Part shown: in pieces, positions 17,984-26,009 of the stretch
Layout: each line of letters begins with the position of its first letter
Position numbering within the stretch: the stretch's first letter is position 1
From: Ghiorsea bivora
Lineage (GTDB): Bacteria; Pseudomonadota; Zetaproteobacteria; Mariprofundales; Mariprofundaceae
Direction of reading: 5' to 3'
DNA length: 64,000 bases
Assembly: GCF_000744415.1 (NCBI RefSeq)
Contig: NZ_JQLW01000005.1
Span: 162,650-226,649 of the forward strand
The notes under the pieces: generated by a model
Told to the model about the DNA's origin: nothing
What the model saw: the letters and a program-made list of their open reading frames with translations, nothing else
Database searches by the model: none
Program-made: the position numbers and the translations under genes

Positions 17984-19063
17984 ATGAACGGACAATATCG
18001 TGCATTATGGTTAAATAAAGCGGATGATTTAGAAGTCATCGACCAACGTTATTTACCGTTTGCAAAGAACATTTGCGTGCTAAAAACTGCACATGATATT
18101 TGTGAAGCCATCAAAGATATGACGGTGCGTGGTGCAGGTGTGATTGGTAATGTGGCAGCATTTGGTGTGTTTCTGGCAGCCCGTGAATTTGAAGGTGATA
18201 AAACACAAATCAAGCAAGCTGCGATAAAAATTCGGGAGTCTAGACCCACTGCAGTGAATTTAATGTGGGCAGTGGATAGAATGTTACATGTGGTTGAACA
18301 CGCTGATGATGTGATTGCCGCCTGCAAAGCCGAAGCCATTGCTATCGCCGATAAAGATGTATTGAGAACACAAAAGATTGGGCAAATTGGCTGTGACATC
18401 ATTGAAGACATCATGGTAGATAAAAAGATAAACCAGTTTAATATCCTAACCCACTGCAATGCAGGTTGGTTAGCGATTGTTGATAGTGGCTCTGCCCTTG
18501 CACCCATCTATGAAGCACAAAAACGCGGCATCAATATCCATGTTTGGGTGGATGAAACTCGGCCTCGTAATCAAGGTGCAAGCTTAACATCGTGGGAGCT
18601 TTTAGATGCGGGTATTCAACATACCATTATTCCTGACAATACAGGCGGGCATTTGGTGCAACAAGGTTTGGTCGACATGGTGATTACGGGCGCAGACCGT
18701 GTGGCATTAAATGGTGATGCAGCGAACAAAATTGGTACATATCTTAAAGCACTGGCTGCCAAAGATAATGATGTACCCTTTTATATCGCACTGCCTATCA
18801 ACACTTTTGATTTTGATTGTAAAAATGGTGTGCAGGATATTGAAATCGAACAACGCAGTGAAGATGAAGTGCATATGATGCGAGGCTTGGATAATAAGGG
18901 TAACGTACAAACTATTCGCATCACCCCTGAACACAGTAAAACTGCCAATTATGGCTTTGATGTCACCCCCGCCCGCCTAATTACAGGTTTGATTACGGAA
19001 GCAGGTGTGATTGCGCCCAATCAAGAAGCGATTAGACAATTACAACCGTCATGCTCAACTTGA
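17984..19063 (+). CDS. mtnA: S-methyl-5-thioribose-1-phosphate isomerase
   Basis: 359 residues, an eIF2B-like fold enzyme converting methylthioribose-1-phosphate to methylthioribulose-1-phosphate in methionine salvage. Seen: TVRGAGVIG, HCNAGWLAIVDSGSALAP with the catalytic Cys, WVDETRPRNQGASLTSWEL, DNTGGHLVQQGLVDMVITGADRVALNGDAANKIGTY with the catalytic Asp of GADR, and the C-terminal NYGFDVTPARLITGLITE. The HCNAGWLA spelling differs from the common HCNTGALAT. The next plus-strand gene is a class II aldolase-like protein, which could be the following step. Confidence 0.92.
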   Translation: MNGQYRALWLNKADDLEVIDQRYLPFAKNICVLKTAHDICEAIKDMTVRGAGVIGNVAAFGVFLAAREFEGDKTQIKQAAIKIRESRPTAVNLMWAVDRMLHVVEHADDVIAACKAEAIAIADKDVLRTQKIGQIGCDIIEDIMVDKKINQFNILTHCNAGWLAIVDSGSALAPIYEAQKRGINIHVWVDETRPRNQGASLTSWELLDAGIQHTIIPDNTGGHLVQQGLVDMVITGADRVALNGDAANKIGTYLKALAAKDNDVPFYIALPINTFDFDCKNGVQDIEIEQRSEDEVHMMRGLDNKGNVQTIRITPEHSKTANYGFDVTPARLITGLITEAGVIAPNQEAIRQLQPSCST

Positions 19064-19084
19064 TTGGGCATCCATATCAAAATA

Positions 19085-19153
19085 AATGGATACCCGCCTG
19101 AAGGTGAATGGCAAAGCCAGAGAGACCACCCTGGGGTGGCGCGGGTATGACAC
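19085..19153. repeat. REP-like intergenic palindrome, copy A
   Basis: Between mtnA and the aldolase gene. TACCCGC (19091-19097) pairs with GCGGGTA (19141-19147), with an inner CCACC/GGTGG hairpin around CCACCCTGGGGTGG. The words AAGGTGAAT, AGAGAG and CCCTGGGG recur in the same order in the element at 43235-43366, so this is one dispersed repeat family. It resembles the common proteobacterial TGGATTCCC...GGGAATGAC intergenic palindromes. It may also act as a stem-loop 3' to mtnA. Confidence 0.6.
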
Positions 19154-19165
19154 AGGAAGGAAATA

Positions 19166-19774
19166 ATGATTGATGGCGTTATCAAATATCATGTATCACA
19201 CACGCAGATACCAAGCCCTGAATTTACCGCATTTCATGATTTAGAAGCGTTAAGGTGTCGCCTTTTTGCTTTGGGTTTGATTGGCGAAACACCCGACGGT
19301 ATTGGTTATGGCAATATATCTTTCCGCAACAACGGCGAGCGCAGTTTTACCATCACAGCCACACAAACAGGAAAACAACCTCACCTAAAACCCAACGCAT
19401 ACATTCATATAGTAAACTATGATTTCGGCACCTTCACCGTATTCTCAGAAGGTGAATTTAAACCCAGCAGCGAAGCATTAAGTCATGCTATGATTTACGA
19501 AATACACCCTGATATTCAGGCAGTTATTCATGTGCATTCCGCAGCCCTTTGGCAAATGATGATTAAACAAAAAATACTCGCTACTACGGCAGAATATGGC
19601 ACCGCAGAAATGGTACGGGAAATCGCAGCCCTCTATCAATCTCGCAACCCATTTAAATACAATGCTTTTGTCATGAAAGGGCATAAAGATGGCATCATTA
19701 CGTTTGGAAAAAATATCAAAGAAGCAGAGCTTAGGCTGTACCATTTGATACAAGAAACCTTAAATCAAATATAG
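19166..19774 (+). CDS. class II aldolase/adducin-family protein (MtnB-like?)
   Basis: 202 residues. The fold is indicated by GIGYGNISFR near the N-terminus, FTITATQTGKQPHL, the acidic SEGEFKPSSEALSHAMIYE, and IQAVIHVHS with the metal-binding His-x-His; a later histidine (MKGHKDGIITFG) completes the usual zinc set. Family members are aldolases, epimerases or dehydratases. Its position after mtnA suggests methylthioribulose-1-phosphate dehydratase (MtnB), but the sequence is not close enough to call. AAGGAA upstream of ATG 19166 is a fair ribosome site. Confidence 0.7.
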   Translation: MIDGVIKYHVSHTQIPSPEFTAFHDLEALRCRLFALGLIGETPDGIGYGNISFRNNGERSFTITATQTGKQPHLKPNAYIHIVNYDFGTFTVFSEGEFKPSSEALSHAMIYEIHPDIQAVIHVHSAALWQMMIKQKILATTAEYGTAEMVREIAALYQSRNPFKYNAFVMKGHKDGIITFGKNIKEAELRLYHLIQETLNQI

Positions 19775-19779
19775 GTTCT

Positions 19780-20529
19780 TTATCTAAAACTCGCCAACAA
19801 TGATGCGGTTATCAAGTGCCAACCATCTACCAGCACAAATAAAATAATTTTAAGTGGCAGTGAAATCATCACAGGCGGTAACATCATCATACCCATACTC
19901 ATCAATACCGATGCCACCACCAAATCCAATACCACAAACGGAATATAAATTAAAAAGCCGATTTCAAAGGCTGTTCTTAACTCGCTGATGACAAAGGCAG
20001 GAATCAATACATACATCGGTGTTTCTTCTGCTGTTGCAGGCTTTTCAATGTTTCCTGCATTGATGAATAAGATTAAATCATCTTCTCTGGTTTGTCGCAG
20101 CATGAATGCACGTAATGGATCAATCGCTTTTTCCATAGCTTCGGACTGCTTAATCTCTTTATTTAAATAAGGGGTTAGTGCTGTGCTATCAATCTGATTC
20201 CACACGGGCATCATGATAAACATGGTCATAAACAAAGATAAACCGACCAAAATTTGCGTGGGTGGACTTTGTTGCGTACCCAATGCCTGACGCAAGAAAG
20301 CGAATACGATTAAGATGCGGGTAAATGATGTCATCATCACCAAAATCGATGGGGCAAGCGCGAGAACGGTAAGCCCTGCGATAATTTTGAGACCTGTAAA
20401 CCATGAATCAGGATCTTCAGTCTCACCTAAGCTAATGGATAATGTGGGTACATCTGCAGCCGAAGCAAGGCTTGGCAATAAAAACACAAATAAGAATAAA
20501 ATACGTAATAACAATGAACTACGTATCAT
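19780..20529 (-). CDS. fliP: flagellar biosynthesis protein FliP
   Basis: A 249-residue membrane subunit of the flagellar type III export gate. It has a cleavable-type signal (ILFLFVFLLPSLASAA) and four membrane segments; PTQILVGLSLFMTMFIMMPVWN, LLPPVMISLPLKIILFVLVDGW and FVVLDLVVASVLMSMGM are FliP signatures. The frame is open from 20574, but ATG 20529 (MIRSSLLL) with GAGGTGG just upstream is chosen; it overlaps the fliO stop by 11 bases. fliQ, fliR and flhB are expected next in many genomes but are absent: the gene ends against the aldolase gene, so the cluster is split. Confidence 0.93.
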   Translation of the reverse strand: MIRSSLLLRILFLFVFLLPSLASAADVPTLSISLGETEDPDSWFTGLKIIAGLTVLALAPSILVMMTSFTRILIVFAFLRQALGTQQSPPTQILVGLSLFMTMFIMMPVWNQIDSTALTPYLNKEIKQSEAMEKAIDPLRAFMLRQTREDDLILFINAGNIEKPATAEETPMYVLIPAFVISELRTAFEIGFLIYIPFVVLDLVVASVLMSMGMMMLPPVMISLPLKIILFVLVDGWHLITASLLASFR

Positions 20530-20812
20530 TTCCCACCTCTTTCTCGGGTGAAATGTCTGCAATTTTGTGAACACCGCCTACACCTACACTCAAAAGGTAA
20601 CTTTGTTTACCATGTTTAATTTCAACCACGCTATTTTTACTGTCGATATGCAAACGTTGCACCACTTGCATCTTGCCTTCTTTCACAGGTACAACCTTGT
20701 CTTGAAAACGGCGCATTAGCCATACCAAGCCTGCAAAAATAGCTAATACCAATGCCAATGCACCTATGGATTGTGCCATCATGGCAGCAAAACTGGTCTC
20801 CTCTGTCATCAT
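20519..20812 (-). CDS. fliO: flagellar protein FliO
   Basis: A 97-residue membrane protein that helps assemble the FliP ring of the export gate. One membrane segment (about 14-34, IGALALVLAIFAGLVWLMRRF) is followed by a basic cytoplasmic domain with VVQRLHIDSKNSVVEIKHGKQSYLLSVG, the characteristic FliO C-terminus. It lies between fliN (0 bases upstream) and fliP (overlapping), the conserved order. Confidence 0.88.
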   Translation of the reverse strand: MMTEETSFAAMMAQSIGALALVLAIFAGLVWLMRRFQDKVVPVKEGKMQVVQRLHIDSKNSVVEIKHGKQSYLLSVGVGGVHKIADISPEKEVGNDT

Positions 20813-21127
20813 TTACGATAAACTCTGGATACGGTCGCCTTGTGGCACCACTTCCACCACACGCACCCCAATTTTACCATCCGCAGACACCACTTCACCT
20901 CGCGCAAACACACGCCCATTGGCTAAAATATCCACTTCCGCATTGGCTTCTTTTTTTAAGTCCAGCACCATACCTCGATGCAGCCTTGCCACCACATGCA
21001 ATGGTAATTGAATCCGCCCAAGCTCTACGCTCACATCCAAAGGAACATGCATAATGGCTTCAAGGTTTACCTTTTGCTCACTTCCTGTTGCGACATCAGG
21101 GTTTTGTATTTCTTCAACTTCTGGCAT
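20813..21127 (-). CDS. fliN: flagellar motor switch protein FliN
   Basis: A 104-residue C-ring protein. After a short acidic N-terminus comes one SpoA domain: IMHVPLDVSVELGRIQLPLHVVARLHRGMVLDLKKEANAEVDILANGRVFARGEVV, with the VDILANG signature and the C-terminal VRVVEV. It forms the base of the switch complex with FliM and takes part in export-apparatus docking. It directly follows fliM by 25 bases. Confidence 0.93.
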   Translation of the reverse strand: MPEVEEIQNPDVATGSEQKVNLEAIMHVPLDVSVELGRIQLPLHVVARLHRGMVLDLKKEANAEVDILANGRVFARGEVVSADGKIGVRVVEVVPQGDRIQSLS

Positions 21128-21152
21128 CGTATTCTCCTTCTACCACTTAAGC

Positions 21153-22178
21153 TTATGTATCTTGTGCCAACTGATTGGTCAGCTCTGCTGCTAATTGTCC
21201 ATCTTGACTACCCGGCATCGCTTCAAACATCGGTGTGGAACCCACCCAAAGCATGGCTGGCTCGTTAGCACTCTTTCGTAATGGTAAAAAATCTCCCTTA
21301 CGCAAGCCCAAAAATTGTTTGATACTTAATTTACACTGCCCAAGCTCTAAACGGACATTTAAAGGCACCTGCTCTATACTTTTTTGCAATTGCTGCTCCC
21401 ATTCAGGGTCTTTACCCAAGTCTTCAGACACTGATGTGCGTAAACTTTCTAAAACAGGCTCCAAAAAAGTGCGGGGATAATGTAAGTGTACAGAACCTTG
21501 CAAATCATCCGATATTTTAACACCAAACTTCACCGAAAAACATGGGTCGGTCACCGGCGCTACAGCCAAAAACTGTGGCTCAGTGTCCAACTTGGATAGA
21601 TGGTGTTTCATTTCAACAACAGGTTTCCACATATGTAACAATAGTTTTTCTAAACCTGTACCAATACGATTGGCTAAACTCTGCTCTACAGGAGTCAGAT
21701 CGTTGGCATCATCACCAAAGGACTCTCCCATACCACCCAACATGGCATCAATATACGAAATCACCAAAGGCAGCTCTATGGTCACCATCATTCGCCCAAA
21801 ACCATCCACTTCATACACAAAAAAGACTTGTTGTTTTTCTTTATTATCTTCAATGATCTCTTGATACAGGCGCTCATCAATACCTTCACTATTTAGCTCT
21901 ACATCACGTTGAAACGTTTCATCCCATTGTTCATTGAGTGATTCAGACATACGCTGCTGCAGATTAAAGAATAGCGGGTAGCGTTCTGGACCATTGTCCG
22001 ATTCCACCGATGCAAAATCAAAGTCTTCCACCACCTCAGGTTGAGGCACAGGTGGCAGGGTAGCCAATAAAGCATGCGCTTGCTCACTTGGTGCAACTGC
22101 CTGCATCAGCGCATCAATTTCCTCAGGCGCTAAAATTGGTTCTTTATCAGCCATTGCATCAGCTTTCTTTTCACTCAT
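21153..22178 (-). CDS. fliM: flagellar motor switch protein FliM
   Basis: A 341-residue C-ring protein. The N-terminal ILAPEEIDALMQAV resembles the CheY-P-binding/FliM start region, the middle domain shows GFGRMMVTIELPLVISYIDAMLGG (GGxG-like), and the C-terminal SpoA domain contains VPLNVRLELGQCKLSIKQFLGLRKGDFLPL. An insert of low similarity (SEGIDERLYQEIIEDNKEK) lies in between, so the protein is somewhat divergent. The start overlaps the fliL stop by 4 bases. Confidence 0.9.
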   Translation of the reverse strand: MSEKKADAMADKEPILAPEEIDALMQAVAPSEQAHALLATLPPVPQPEVVEDFDFASVESDNGPERYPLFFNLQQRMSESLNEQWDETFQRDVELNSEGIDERLYQEIIEDNKEKQQVFFVYEVDGFGRMMVTIELPLVISYIDAMLGGMGESFGDDANDLTPVEQSLANRIGTGLEKLLLHMWKPVVEMKHHLSKLDTEPQFLAVAPVTDPCFSVKFGVKISDDLQGSVHLHYPRTFLEPVLESLRTSVSEDLGKDPEWEQQLQKSIEQVPLNVRLELGQCKLSIKQFLGLRKGDFLPLRKSANEPAMLWVGSTPMFEAMPGSQDGQLAAELTNQLAQDT

Positions 22179-22699
22179 TGCGATACAAAATCTGTGAAGT
22201 ATAAATTTTTAATCGGTTTTCCACCCACCAAACGGTTCATGCGGTAAATCAAATCTTCTTTAAGATCATATTTACCTTGTGGCGTACGAATTTCGGCAAA
22301 TGTTTTACTCGAAAGCAGTGTGATCACCATATCATTGATTTTAATCATATTCTGTTCAACTTTGGCTTGTGCTTCAGGACTGCGTACTTCCAACTTGATT
22401 TTTGCTCTTAAAAAACGGCTCACATCTGTATCTGCCAAGTTAATCGTGATATCCGCAATATCCACAAAAATAGGTGGCGCATCAGGATTTTCATCTTCAG
22501 GCTCTGGAATCATAGTTTCTTCTGTTTGCGCTGGTGCCGCCTGCTCGGTTGCTGCAGGTATTTGTTCCATTGCCATCATTTTCCATGCAATAAAGCCACC
22601 GACAGCCAACACCAATATCAATAAAACCAAATTAATAATGGGTAGTAGTCCACCCGATGATTTCTTTTCTTCTGCTGCACCATCTTTTTTATCTGCCAT
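22175..22699 (-). CDS. fliL: flagellar basal-body protein FliL
   Basis: 174 residues: a short cytoplasmic tail, one membrane segment (about 18-40, LPIINLVLLILVLAVGGFIAWKM), a Glu/Pro/Ala-rich linker, and a periplasmic domain (DITINLADTDVSRFLRAKIKLEV ... LSSKTFAEIRTPQGKYDLKEDLIYRMNRLV ... NLYFTDFVSQ). FliL surrounds the stator units and supports torque. It sits between a motB-like gene and fliM. Confidence 0.92.
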   Translation of the reverse strand: MADKKDGAAEEKKSSGGLLPIINLVLLILVLAVGGFIAWKMMAMEQIPAATEQAAPAQTEETMIPEPEDENPDAPPIFVDIADITINLADTDVSRFLRAKIKLEVRSPEAQAKVEQNMIKINDMVITLLSSKTFAEIRTPQGKYDLKEDLIYRMNRLVGGKPIKNLYFTDFVSQ

Positions 22700-22718
22700 G
22701 GTTCAAACTCCTTACTTG

Positions 22719-23414
22719 TTACTTATATACCACGATATCAACACGCCGATTATGTTTTCGGCCTAAAATCGTGGCATCTGTCGAAATAGGTCGTGATGGT
22801 CCATAACCTGCCAGCGATAAACGTGATGGATTCACACCTTCTGCTTCTAAGATATGCAAGACTGATGCCGCTCTAGCCAAACTTAAGCTCCACAAGTCTG
22901 GATAACGGCTACCCGTCGCCATTCTATCATCGGTATGCCCATTCACACTGATACTACCTGGGGAGATAGCTAGCATCTTAGCAAGCCTTCTAAGTGCTTT
23001 AATGTTCTCAGCTTTTAGACGAGCAGAACCTTCTTCAAAAAGTGCTGCATCATCCATACGTAGGTATAAACGATTCTTTACAATCAAGGCACGTACATGG
23101 TGTTCCAAAGTACTATTCTTCAAAACAACGTTACTATTTTGACGCATCGCCAACATCAACTCACGTGGGCTTACAATACGTTGTAATTCCAAAGGACGAA
23201 TCAAGTTAATCTCCGTGCCCGCGCCTGCATTTAAAACGGAAACAGCAGATTCAAAATACGTTGAAATATCTTGTAGCCCTGTTTTATCCAAAGTGGACAT
23301 GGACACCAATAAAATAAAGAAGGTCAGCATTAAACTGATTAAATCTGCAAAGGTGGTCATCCATGCTTCGGGGTCTGCCAAAACCTCAGGTTCAAGTTTC
23401 TTTTTACGTGCCAT
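22719..23414 (-). CDS. MotB-like stator protein, canonical Asp24
   Basis: 231 residues: one N-terminal membrane segment with the proton/sodium-binding aspartate (Asp24 in AWMTTFADLISLMLTFFILL), a plug/linker region, and a C-terminal OmpA-like peptidoglycan-binding domain (ISVNGHTDDRMATGSRYPDLWSLSLARAASVLHILEAEGV and RKHNRRVDIVVYK). It starts 2 bases after another MotB-like gene, so the operon encodes two B-type stator subunits with one A-type subunit. Either may be the main partner of MotA; this one has the normal ion-binding residue. Confidence 0.85.
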   Translation of the reverse strand: MARKKKLEPEVLADPEAWMTTFADLISLMLTFFILLVSMSTLDKTGLQDISTYFESAVSVLNAGAGTEINLIRPLELQRIVSPRELMLAMRQNSNVVLKNSTLEHHVRALIVKNRLYLRMDDAALFEEGSARLKAENIKALRRLAKMLAISPGSISVNGHTDDRMATGSRYPDLWSLSLARAASVLHILEAEGVNPSRLSLAGYGPSRPISTDATILGRKHNRRVDIVVYK

Positions 23415-23416
23415 GA

Positions 23417-24196
23417 TTAAAAACTCTTACCTTGGGGTGCCACCACATGCCGCTGCGGAGAAACCAATTTTCCCGTGGATATGTGGCTTTCTGGGTTCAC
23501 GGTTACGGGTCTAAATTTAAGTTCTATCTCAACCCTTCTGCTCATGGCAGGGTTGCCAACAATCGGGTGTTTATCCCCCATGCCCGCCGCAATCATTCGT
23601 CCATTGGGTACACCACGCTCTGAAAATGCATGAAATAAACTCATAGCACGCGCCGCCGAAAGTTCCCAATTCGATGGGTATAATACACCTCGAACAGGGG
23701 TATCATCGGTATGCCCTTCAATACGAATTTCAATCACTTCAGGGCGCTTAAATACTTTGGCAAGTTTATCCATCAAAGGAAACATATCAGAGCTAATCTC
23801 TACTTGGCCCGGAGCAAAGACTATCGTCTCAGGAAAACGTATACGCACTTTATCTTGATCAAGAGGCAATACATGAATGGCATCACCCAAACCCAATTCC
23901 CTTGCCACCTCTGTCAATTCTTTGGCGGTTCGGCGTGGGGCACGGTTACCATCAACAATATCTCGTGCGGGCATAGATGGGCCATTACCTTCTGTTAAGT
24001 TTGCACCTTTAGGCAGCGGGCTAAAAGTGCCCGCCAATGAACCAATCGCTGCAAGCCTACGTTCATCCACAATCACCGCTATTGATGTCAGTAAGATAAA
24101 AAATGCCAGCATTTGCATCATTAACTCTAAAAATAATGCAGCACCAGGGTCTTTATCAGGTAAGACGGGGTCAGGTTTCTTTTGTCGTTTAGCCAT
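23417..24196 (-). CDS. second MotB-like protein, Glu in place of the ion-binding Asp
   Basis: 259 residues with the MotB plan: one membrane segment (about 20-42), a linker (NRAPRRTAKELTEVARELG) and an OmpA-like domain (EIRIEGHTDDTPVRGVLYPSNWELSAARAMSLFHAF ... MSRRVEIELKFRP). At position 24, where the neighbour has the essential Asp, this one has Glu (FLELMMQMLAFFILL). LafU/MotB-type proteins with Glu are unusual; Glu can bind protons but usually works less well. It directly follows motA (16 bases), the place where the true MotB partner is normally found. Confidence 0.85.
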   Translation of the reverse strand: MAKRQKKPDPVLPDKDPGAALFLELMMQMLAFFILLTSIAVIVDERRLAAIGSLAGTFSPLPKGANLTEGNGPSMPARDIVDGNRAPRRTAKELTEVARELGLGDAIHVLPLDQDKVRIRFPETIVFAPGQVEISSDMFPLMDKLAKVFKRPEVIEIRIEGHTDDTPVRGVLYPSNWELSAARAMSLFHAFSERGVPNGRMIAAGMGDKHPIVGNPAMSRRVEIELKFRPVTVNPESHISTGKLVSPQRHVVAPQGKSF

Positions 24197-24212
24197 AATG
24201 TGTTATGCCATA

Positions 24213-24971
24213 TCAATCAAATGCTGATGCGCGATCTTTAGGCGGCAAGAAGCCGTGTAACTTTTGTTCCATCACGCGTGGATTCTCACCTGCCACCAAG
24301 GACTGAATGCCCGCCAAAATAATTTCATGCACAAGTAACTCTTCTTTGCTGCGTGTTTTCAATTTGGATGCCATAGGCAAAAAGATAATATTTGCCATCA
24401 ATGCACCATAAAATGTGGTCAACAATGCCACCGCCATTGAAGGACCAATTGATGCTGGGTCTTCCATATTTGCAAGCATAAGCACCAAACCCACCAATGT
24501 ACCAATCATACCCATGGATGGTGCAAAGGTGCCCAGTGCGGTCATCATATCCGCACCGCGTAAATGCCGCTCACCCAATTTATCCATTTCCATATACAAA
24601 ATTTCTTCGATTTCCGTGGGTTCTTGCCCATCAATTGCCATTTGCAAACCTTTGGACATAAAGGGGTGGTCAATATCTCCCACCTTACTTTCCAAAGCTA
24701 AAATACCGTCTTTACGTACAATCTGTGCCAACTCTACAAACTCAGTGACTACCGATGGGCCATCAGCAGGTTTATTTAAAATGGTTTTAAGAATAATTTT
24801 GACTACACCAATACAGTTTGCCATGGGGTATGCCACCAGCAATACACCAAAAGTACCCCCAATCACAATAGCAATTGAATTGATATCAATAAAGCCTGCA
24901 ACCGCATCACCAATGGCAAACAATACCAAACCAAAGGCAACCACCATGCCGATTATCGTTGCAATATCCAC
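24213..24971 (-). CDS. motA: flagellar stator protein MotA/PomA type
   Basis: A 252-residue four-helix membrane protein forming the ion channel and torque unit with MotB: DIATIIGMVVAFGLVLFAIGDAVAGF, AIVIGGTFGVLLVAYP, the cytoplasmic loop, and the paired helices GMIGTLVGLVLMLANM and VALLTTFYGALMANIIFLPMASKL. Short length and GTFGVLL motif favour the PomA/Na+-type or Gram-positive-type branch, but the coupling ion is not certain. The frame is open from ATG 24992, but GTG 24971 (VDIATIIG) has a strong GGAGGTG six bases upstream and matches the family start. Confidence 0.92.
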   Translation of the reverse strand: MDIATIIGMVVAFGLVLFAIGDAVAGFIDINSIAIVIGGTFGVLLVAYPMANCIGVVKIILKTILNKPADGPSVVTEFVELAQIVRKDGILALESKVGDIDHPFMSKGLQMAIDGQEPTEIEEILYMEMDKLGERHLRGADMMTALGTFAPSMGMIGTLVGLVLMLANMEDPASIGPSMAVALLTTFYGALMANIIFLPMASKLKTRSKEELLVHEIILAGIQSLVAGENPRVMEQKLHGFLPPKDRASAFD

Positions 24972-25019
24972 GCTTTCACCTCCAAACAACATCTACATAT
25001 ATATGTACAATCAAGGTAT

Positions 25020-25037
25020 AAGCGAAAATCATGCCAA
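25020..25037 (-). promoter_or_regulatory. sigma-54 promoter of the motA-fliP operon
   Basis: The minus strand reads TTGGCATG-ATTT-TCGCTT, with GG and GC separated by exactly 10 bases as sigma-54 requires, close to the TTGGCACG-N4-TTGCT consensus. It lies about 50 bases upstream of the motA GTG, in the gap between motA and the divergent STAS gene. Sigma-54 control of flagellar operons is known in Vibrio and Pseudomonas type hierarchies. Confidence 0.65.
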
Positions 25038-25119
25038 CTCATCACACACACACTTAACCTTGAACTTTTTGTGGTTTATGATAATGTGATGGTATCTCTT
25101 TAATCATTAGGAGCTTAAG

Positions 25120-25506
25120 ATGAGCACATCACTACGACACGGTTTATCGGTTGGTATTGAACGCTTTAATGAACATATCTTTATCACGCTCAAAGCCGTA
25201 GGCACACTTACCCATGAAGACTATGAAATTATTACACCCATGATTGATGCAGCCATTGCAAAAGTAACAGAGCCTCATGTTAAAATGCTTATTGATGCGT
25301 CCGAAATGCAAGGTTGGGAGCTCAGAGCAGCTTGGGATGATTTTAAGCTTGGTTTAAAACACAACAATGACTTCAAAAAAATTGCTATCTACGGGCATAA
25401 AACATGGCAAGAAGCCATTGTAAAAATTGGTTCGTGGTTTGTTTCAGGAGAGGTTCAGTATTTTGAAAGACTTGATGATGCCGTAGCTTGGTTACAAGAA
25501 ACATAA
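25120..25506 (+). CDS. SpoIIAA-like (STAS-type) small protein
   Basis: 128 residues of the SpoIIAA-like family: GIERFNEHIFITLKAVGTLTHEDYEIITPMIDAAIAK, VKMLIDASEMQGWELRAAWDDFKLGLKHNNDFKKIAIYG, and a C-terminal FVSGEVQYFERLDDAVAWLQ. These proteins have a STAS/CRAL-TRIO-like fold; function is unknown, sometimes linked to stress or lipid binding. AGGAG lies 6-7 bases before ATG 25120. It appears monocistronic. Confidence 0.8.
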   Translation: MSTSLRHGLSVGIERFNEHIFITLKAVGTLTHEDYEIITPMIDAAIAKVTEPHVKMLIDASEMQGWELRAAWDDFKLGLKHNNDFKKIAIYGHKTWQEAIVKIGSWFVSGEVQYFERLDDAVAWLQET

Positions 25507-25554
25507 GACCTTAAACAAAAAATATGCTATCCTTACATTTTGCGAGGTTTGTTC

Positions 25555-25956
25555 ATGAATAAACTATTGGTGGTCTTTGCCGCAGGTTGTTTTGGTGCGC
25601 TAATGAATAGCTTGGTAGTATGGTTGTTTGGTAAATATGGTATTTCTGCCATGTTAGATGTAACAATTGCCCCACACTTAACCCCTGCATGGTTATACCC
25701 CCGCATTGTCTGGGGCGGCATTTGGGGCATCTTGTTTATACTCCCTTTTCTTGAAGAAAAATGGTTGTTCAAAGGTTTTTTACTAAGCTTGTTCCCTACG
25801 GCTGTACAACTCTTTTATATTTTCCCTGAAATTGCAGGCAAAGGTATGGCGGGCATGGATTTGGGCATGTTCACACCACTGCTGGTATTCTTTTTTAATT
25901 GGGTATGGGGTATTATGACTGCCTATGCCATAAAAGTTTCACCCGCTGCATATTAA
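25555..25956 (+). CDS. uncharacterised four-helix membrane protein
   Basis: 133 residues, not recognised. Four hydrophobic segments (about 3-22, 48-66, 73-93, 105-127) with short loops; the N-terminal one is glycine-rich (AAGCFGALMNSLVVWLFG). The frame extends to TTG 25540, but ATG 25555 with GCGAGG about 8 bases upstream is preferred. No partner gene gives a hint; the next gene is also a membrane protein, 53 bases on. Confidence 0.65.
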   Translation: MNKLLVVFAAGCFGALMNSLVVWLFGKYGISAMLDVTIAPHLTPAWLYPRIVWGGIWGILFILPFLEEKWLFKGFLLSLFPTAVQLFYIFPEIAGKGMAGMDLGMFTPLLVFFFNWVWGIMTAYAIKVSPAAY

Positions 25957-26009
25957 CCGCGCCATTATTCAATACGATTGGTCAGTCACGGTATTACGAG
26001 GCAAAAACA

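Noticed and set aside
17984-18507. Open frames opposite mtnA, and 12742-13014 or 13306-13722 opposite ilvB and anmK
   Set aside because: All lie inside well-recognised enzymes on the other strand and show no family resemblance.
19166-19774. Firm naming as MtnB
   Set aside because: The fold is right and the neighbour fits, but residues specific for the dehydratase cannot be verified by eye.
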